Positions 61,619 to 64,000 of a stretch of 64,000 bases of DNA are shown here, piece by piece. Source of the stretch: Rhizobium sp. Q54. GTDB lineage: Bacteria > Pseudomonadota > Alphaproteobacteria > Micropepsales > Micropepsaceae. Each line of letters begins with the position of its first letter. Within the stretch, counting starts at the first letter, position 1. The notes below the pieces were generated by a model. That model was given only the letters and a program-made list of their open reading frames with translations. It was not told where the DNA came from and did no database searches. The position numbers were made by a program, and so were the translations under genes. Location: assembly GCA_945860165.1 (NCBI GenBank), contig CAMAPL010000001.1, positions 1-64,000 on the forward strand, in the 5' to 3' direction.

Positions 61619-62770
61619 ATGCCCCGCCTTGCTGTCCTGATCGTTGCCGCCGGAAAAGGTGAGCGCGCCGGGCTGGGCCTGCCCAAACAGTATCAACTTC
61701 TGGCCGGCCATCCGATGTTGCGCCGGACCGTGCAGGCTTTTGCAGACCAAAAATGTCATGTGCAGGTGGTGATCGGCCAAGGCCAGCATGCCCTGGCGCA
61801 GGCCGCCCTGCAGGGTCTGGAACTTCCTGAGCCGGTGACCGGCGGCGCCACGCGGCAGGAATCGGTGCGGCTGGGCCTGGCAGCCCTGGCGAAAGACGCG
61901 CCGGATTTCGTCCTGATCCATGACGCCGCCCGGCCGCTGATCTCAGCCAAGGTCATTGGCGAAGTGATCCGGGCGCTGGAAAATGGCGCGGACGGCGCCC
62001 TGCCGATGGTGGCGGCGTCCGATACATTGCGCCGGCGGGGCGATGACGGGCGCTGGACTCTGGTGCCGCGCGAAGATCTTTATCGCGCCCAGACACCGCA
62101 GGGCTTCGTCTATGCCAAGATCGCGGCGGCACATCGGGCGCACGCTGACAATGAAGTGACCGACGATGTTGCGCTGGCAGAACTGGCCGGGATGAAAGTG
62201 GAAATGGTCGAAGGCGAAGAGAAAAATATCAAAGTGACCCGCAAGGAAGATTTCGCGCTGGCCGAAAAATTGATGGCCAATGATCAAACAAGCGGCGATG
62301 TCCGCACCGCGACCGGCTACGACGTTCACAAATTCACCGATGGCGATCACATCTGGCTGTGCGGGGTAAAACTCGCGCACAGCCACGGGCTGGAAGGCCA
62401 TAGCGATGCCGATGTCGGGCTGCACGCCATCACCGATGCGCTACTCGGCTGTATCGGCGAAGGCGATATCGGCCAGCACTTCCCGCCGACCAACGAACGC
62501 TGGCGCGGCGTGGCGTCCTGGAATTTTCTCGACCACGCCGCATCACTGGTGCGCGAAAAAGGCGGTGTCATCAGCCATGTCGATGTGACCCTGATCTGTG
62601 AACGGCCCAAGGTCGGCCCGCACCGGGGTGCCATGCGCGAGAAGATCGCGGAGATTCTCAGGATCGAGCTGTCCCGCGTCAGCGTGAAGGCCACCACCAC
62701 AGAAGGCCTGGGTTTCACCGGCCGCCGTGAAGGCATCGCCGCCCAGGCCATCGCCACCGTCAAGCTGTGA
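61619..62770 (+). CDS. ispDF: bifunctional IspD/IspF (MEP pathway)
   Basis: ATG 61619 ([16 protein letters not shown]) is preferred over TTG 61607. The first 220 residues form IspD: the AAGKGERAG nucleotide site, and DD(V) motif TDDVALAEL. From about residue 228 the IspF domain follows, with DVHKF metal ligands, [18 protein letters not shown], and a C-terminal [13 protein letters not shown] signature. Fusion is common in alphaproteobacteria. The enzyme makes CDP-methylerythritol and then 2-C-methyl-D-erythritol 2,4-cyclodiphosphate for isoprenoids. The pgpA start overlaps its stop (TGATG). Confidence 0.96.
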   Translation: MPRLAVLIVAAGKGERAGLGLPKQYQLLAGHPMLRRTVQAFADQKCHVQVVIGQGQHALAQAALQGLELPEPVTGGATRQESVRLGLAALAKDAPDFVLIHDAARPLISAKVIGEVIRALENGADGALPMVAASDTLRRRGDDGRWTLVPREDLYRAQTPQGFVYAKIAAAHRAHADNEVTDDVALAELAGMKVEMVEGEEKNIKVTRKEDFALAEKLMANDQTSGDVRTATGYDVHKFTDGDHIWLCGVKLAHSHGLEGHSDADVGLHAITDALLGCIGEGDIGQHFPPTNERWRGVASWNFLDHAASLVREKGGVISHVDVTLICERPKVGPHRGAMREKIAEILRIELSRVSVKATTTEGLGFTGRREGIAAQAIATVKL

Positions 62771-63264
62771 TGAAGCTGCGCGCCTCCACGGTCGTCGCAT
62801 CGGTGTTCGGAATCGGTTATTTTCAGGTCGCGTCCGGCACCGTCATGAGCGCGGTGGCCGTCGCGCTGGCCATACTGATCGCCATCTACGGCGGCGGCGG
62901 CGTGGGACTTCTGGCGGCCAGCATCGCTGTATTTGCGATCGGTGTTCTGGCCTGCTCTGATCATGTCCGCGCAACCGGGCGCCAGGACCCTTCGGAATGC
63001 GTCATCGATGAACTGGCGGGGCAATGGCTGGCCTGCGCCTTCGCCGTCCTGCCCTTCGCCAGCCTGCCGGGCGATACCATCTCCCTGCCCGCTTTCGCTT
63101 TGGCCTTTGGGCTGTTCCGGCTGTTCGATATCTGGAAACCCTGGCCGGTGTCCTGGGCCGACACAAATCTCAAGGGCGGCATCGGCGTGATGACCGACGA
63201 CATGATCGCGGGCTTGATGGCAGGCGTTCTGGTCATGTTGGCCCGCCACTTCGGCCTGCCATGA
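62770..63264 (+). CDS. pgpA: phosphatidylglycerophosphatase A
   Basis: ATG 62770 overlaps the ispDF stop. The 164-residue membrane protein has about four hydrophobic segments and the PgpA signatures DPSECVIDELAGQW and RLFDIWKPWPV. It dephosphorylates phosphatidylglycerophosphate to phosphatidylglycerol in the inner membrane. It is coupled to cinA by an ATGA overlap. Confidence 0.92.
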   Translation: MKLRASTVVASVFGIGYFQVASGTVMSAVAVALAILIAIYGGGGVGLLAASIAVFAIGVLACSDHVRATGRQDPSECVIDELAGQWLACAFAVLPFASLPGDTISLPAFALAFGLFRLFDIWKPWPVSWADTNLKGGIGVMTDDMIAGLMAGVLVMLARHFGLP

Positions 63265-63755
63265 CTTTTTCCAGCGACCTGCGCGCCAAGGCGTTCACTC
63301 TACTGGCCGAGGCCCGCGCCAAGGGTTTGAAAATCGCCACGGCCGAAAGCTGCACCGGCGGATTGATCGCCGGCCTTCTGACCGAGATCGCAGGATCGTC
63401 AGATGTGTTCGAGCGCGGCTTTGTCACCTACTCCAATGACGCCAAGCACGACATGCTGGGAGTGCGCAAAGCGCTCATCGACAAGCATGGTGCGGTGTCG
63501 GAAGAAGTCGCCCGCGCCATGGCGCAAGGCGCGCTGAAACATTCCCAGGCCAGTCTCGCCATCGCGGTCACGGGCATCGCCGGACCGGGTGGCGGAACGG
63601 AGGCCAAGCCTGTCGGCCTGGTGCATATTGCCGCGGCGCGCAAGGACGGTGCCGTTACTCACCGCGTCTTCGATTTTGGCGACATCGGCCGCACCGGCAT
63701 TCGCCTGGGCAGTGTCGAGGCCGCGCTGGAGGTCCTGGAACAGCTCATGAAATGA
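63261..63755 (+). CDS. CinA-family nicotinamide-nucleotide amidohydrolase (PncC-type, single domain)
   Basis: The 164-residue protein contains only the C-terminal CinA domain: TAESCTGGLIAGLLTEIAGSSDVFERGFVTYSN, AMAQGAL, AVTGIAGPGGGTEAKPVGLVHIA. Such proteins deamidate nicotinamide mononucleotide in NAD recycling. The start overlaps the pgpA stop (ATGA). The order ispDF-pgpA-cinA is common in alphaproteobacteria. Confidence 0.93.
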   Translation: MTFSSDLRAKAFTLLAEARAKGLKIATAESCTGGLIAGLLTEIAGSSDVFERGFVTYSNDAKHDMLGVRKALIDKHGAVSEEVARAMAQGALKHSQASLAIAVTGIAGPGGGTEAKPVGLVHIAAARKDGAVTHRVFDFGDIGRTGIRLGSVEAALEVLEQLMK

Positions 63756-63760
63756 TTTTT

Positions 63761-63834
63761 CATTCCCGCGCAAGCGGGAATCCATTTCCCCACCTTGCCT
63801 ATGCCAGACATGGATTCCCGCTTGCGCGGGCATG
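63761..63834. repeat. long inverted repeat (REP/MITE-like), possibly bidirectional terminator
   Basis: Arms of 25 bases (63761-63785 and 63810-63834) match at 24 positions when one is reversed and complemented; each arm itself forms a hairpin (TTCCCGC-GCAA-GCGGGAA). The spacer is 24 bases. Mirror-image hairpins with this GCGGGAATCCAT core are widespread intergenic repeats in proteobacteria. It lies between converging genes, five bases after the cinA stop. Confidence 0.75.
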
Positions 63835-63845
63835 ACAAGTGAAAG

Positions 63846-64000
63846 TTATGGCGTCGCCGCCAACTCGTCATGGGCGATCTGCTGCAGCGCCCTAGTCTGG
63901 GGTTTGGAAAAGCCCATGTCATCCGCCACGGTTTCGTTCTCGCCCAGTGACAACGGGTTCTTGCCCGTCACCTTGCCGAACACCAGCAGCGCTTCCAGGT
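63846..64000 (-). CDS. C-terminal end of an unidentified protein (5' part outside window)
   Basis: Minus-strand frame that reads in from the right edge and ends at TAA 63846-63848. The visible 50 residues, LEALLVFGKVTGKNPLSLGE then DDMGFSKPQTRALQQIAHDE and a short tail, have the composition of a real gene. I do not recognise the family. An overlapping longer open frame (63659-63922) in another reading phase is a shadow. Confidence 0.5.
   Translation of the reverse strand, partial: LEALLVFGKVTGKNPLSLGENETVADDMGFSKPQTRALQQIAHDELAATP

Overview
The window looks like a GC-rich alphaproteobacterial chromosome. The clearest evidence is the ntrB-ntrC-ntrY-ntrX-(D-amino-acid aminotransferase)-hfq-hflX run, the fused ispDF gene with pgpA and cinA beside it, the rlpA-dac-tmk-holB-tatD-MBL run, and a large TonB-dependent receptor. 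The many Sec- and Tat-exported enzymes, single-domain cytochromes, and TPR/2OG-oxygenase proteins suggest an oligotrophic soil or sediment lineage near Rhizomicrobium/Micropepsaceae or Caulobacterales. That placement is inference; no 16S or other taxonomic marker is present.

Layout. Positions 1-11391 hold an accessory catabolic region that is almost entirely exported. Two divergent operons each start with a paralogous NHL beta-propeller, one followed by an acetamidase/formamidase-like protein and the other by a creatininase-like protein. A TPR-2OG oxygenase, a Tat-exported PLP enzyme, two copies (one cut by the window edge) of an exported family I do not recognise, and an MFS permease follow. 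Positions 11392-14576 carry a low-GC fatty-acid-hydroxylase gene, an NHL protein and an HNH gene fragment. Positions 14577-22654 are a patchwork: an exported methyltransferase bracketed by two palindromic repeats, 'planctomycete-type' cluster I (PSC1-DUF1549-DUF1553, DUF1501, two c-type cytochromes), an intact HNH-like gene, and an IS3 scar abutting a broken secreted-protein gene.

Positions 22655-29913 are cluster II: a second PSC1-DUF1549-DUF1553 and DUF1501 pair, then a PSC1 cytochrome with an LRR-like tail, a cytochrome b561 and an NHL propeller, all tightly packed. This is the best candidate for an undescribed system. I read it as an envelope redox machine in which heme-bearing DUF1549/1553 and DUF1501 proteins act on an unknown periplasmic substrate and pass electrons through small cytochromes to b561.

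Positions 30323-38382 carry tRNA-Ser(UGA), an exported protein, a TPR-methyltransferase, a second TPR-2OG oxygenase and a large TonB receptor with a terminator. Positions 38503-43935 are housekeeping (rlpA, D,D-carboxypeptidase, tmk, holB, tatD, MBL hydrolase). Positions 43936-50333 form a second exported catabolic locus (two bicupins, Tat-exported sugar-isomerase-like protein, CHRD protein, cytochrome-PQQ dehydrogenase, cupin). Positions 50458-64000 are mostly conserved core: a TPR protein, three tiny genes found by eye (51021-51495), mazG, hflX, hfq, the ntr regulators, ispDF, pgpA, cinA and a partial gene at the right edge.
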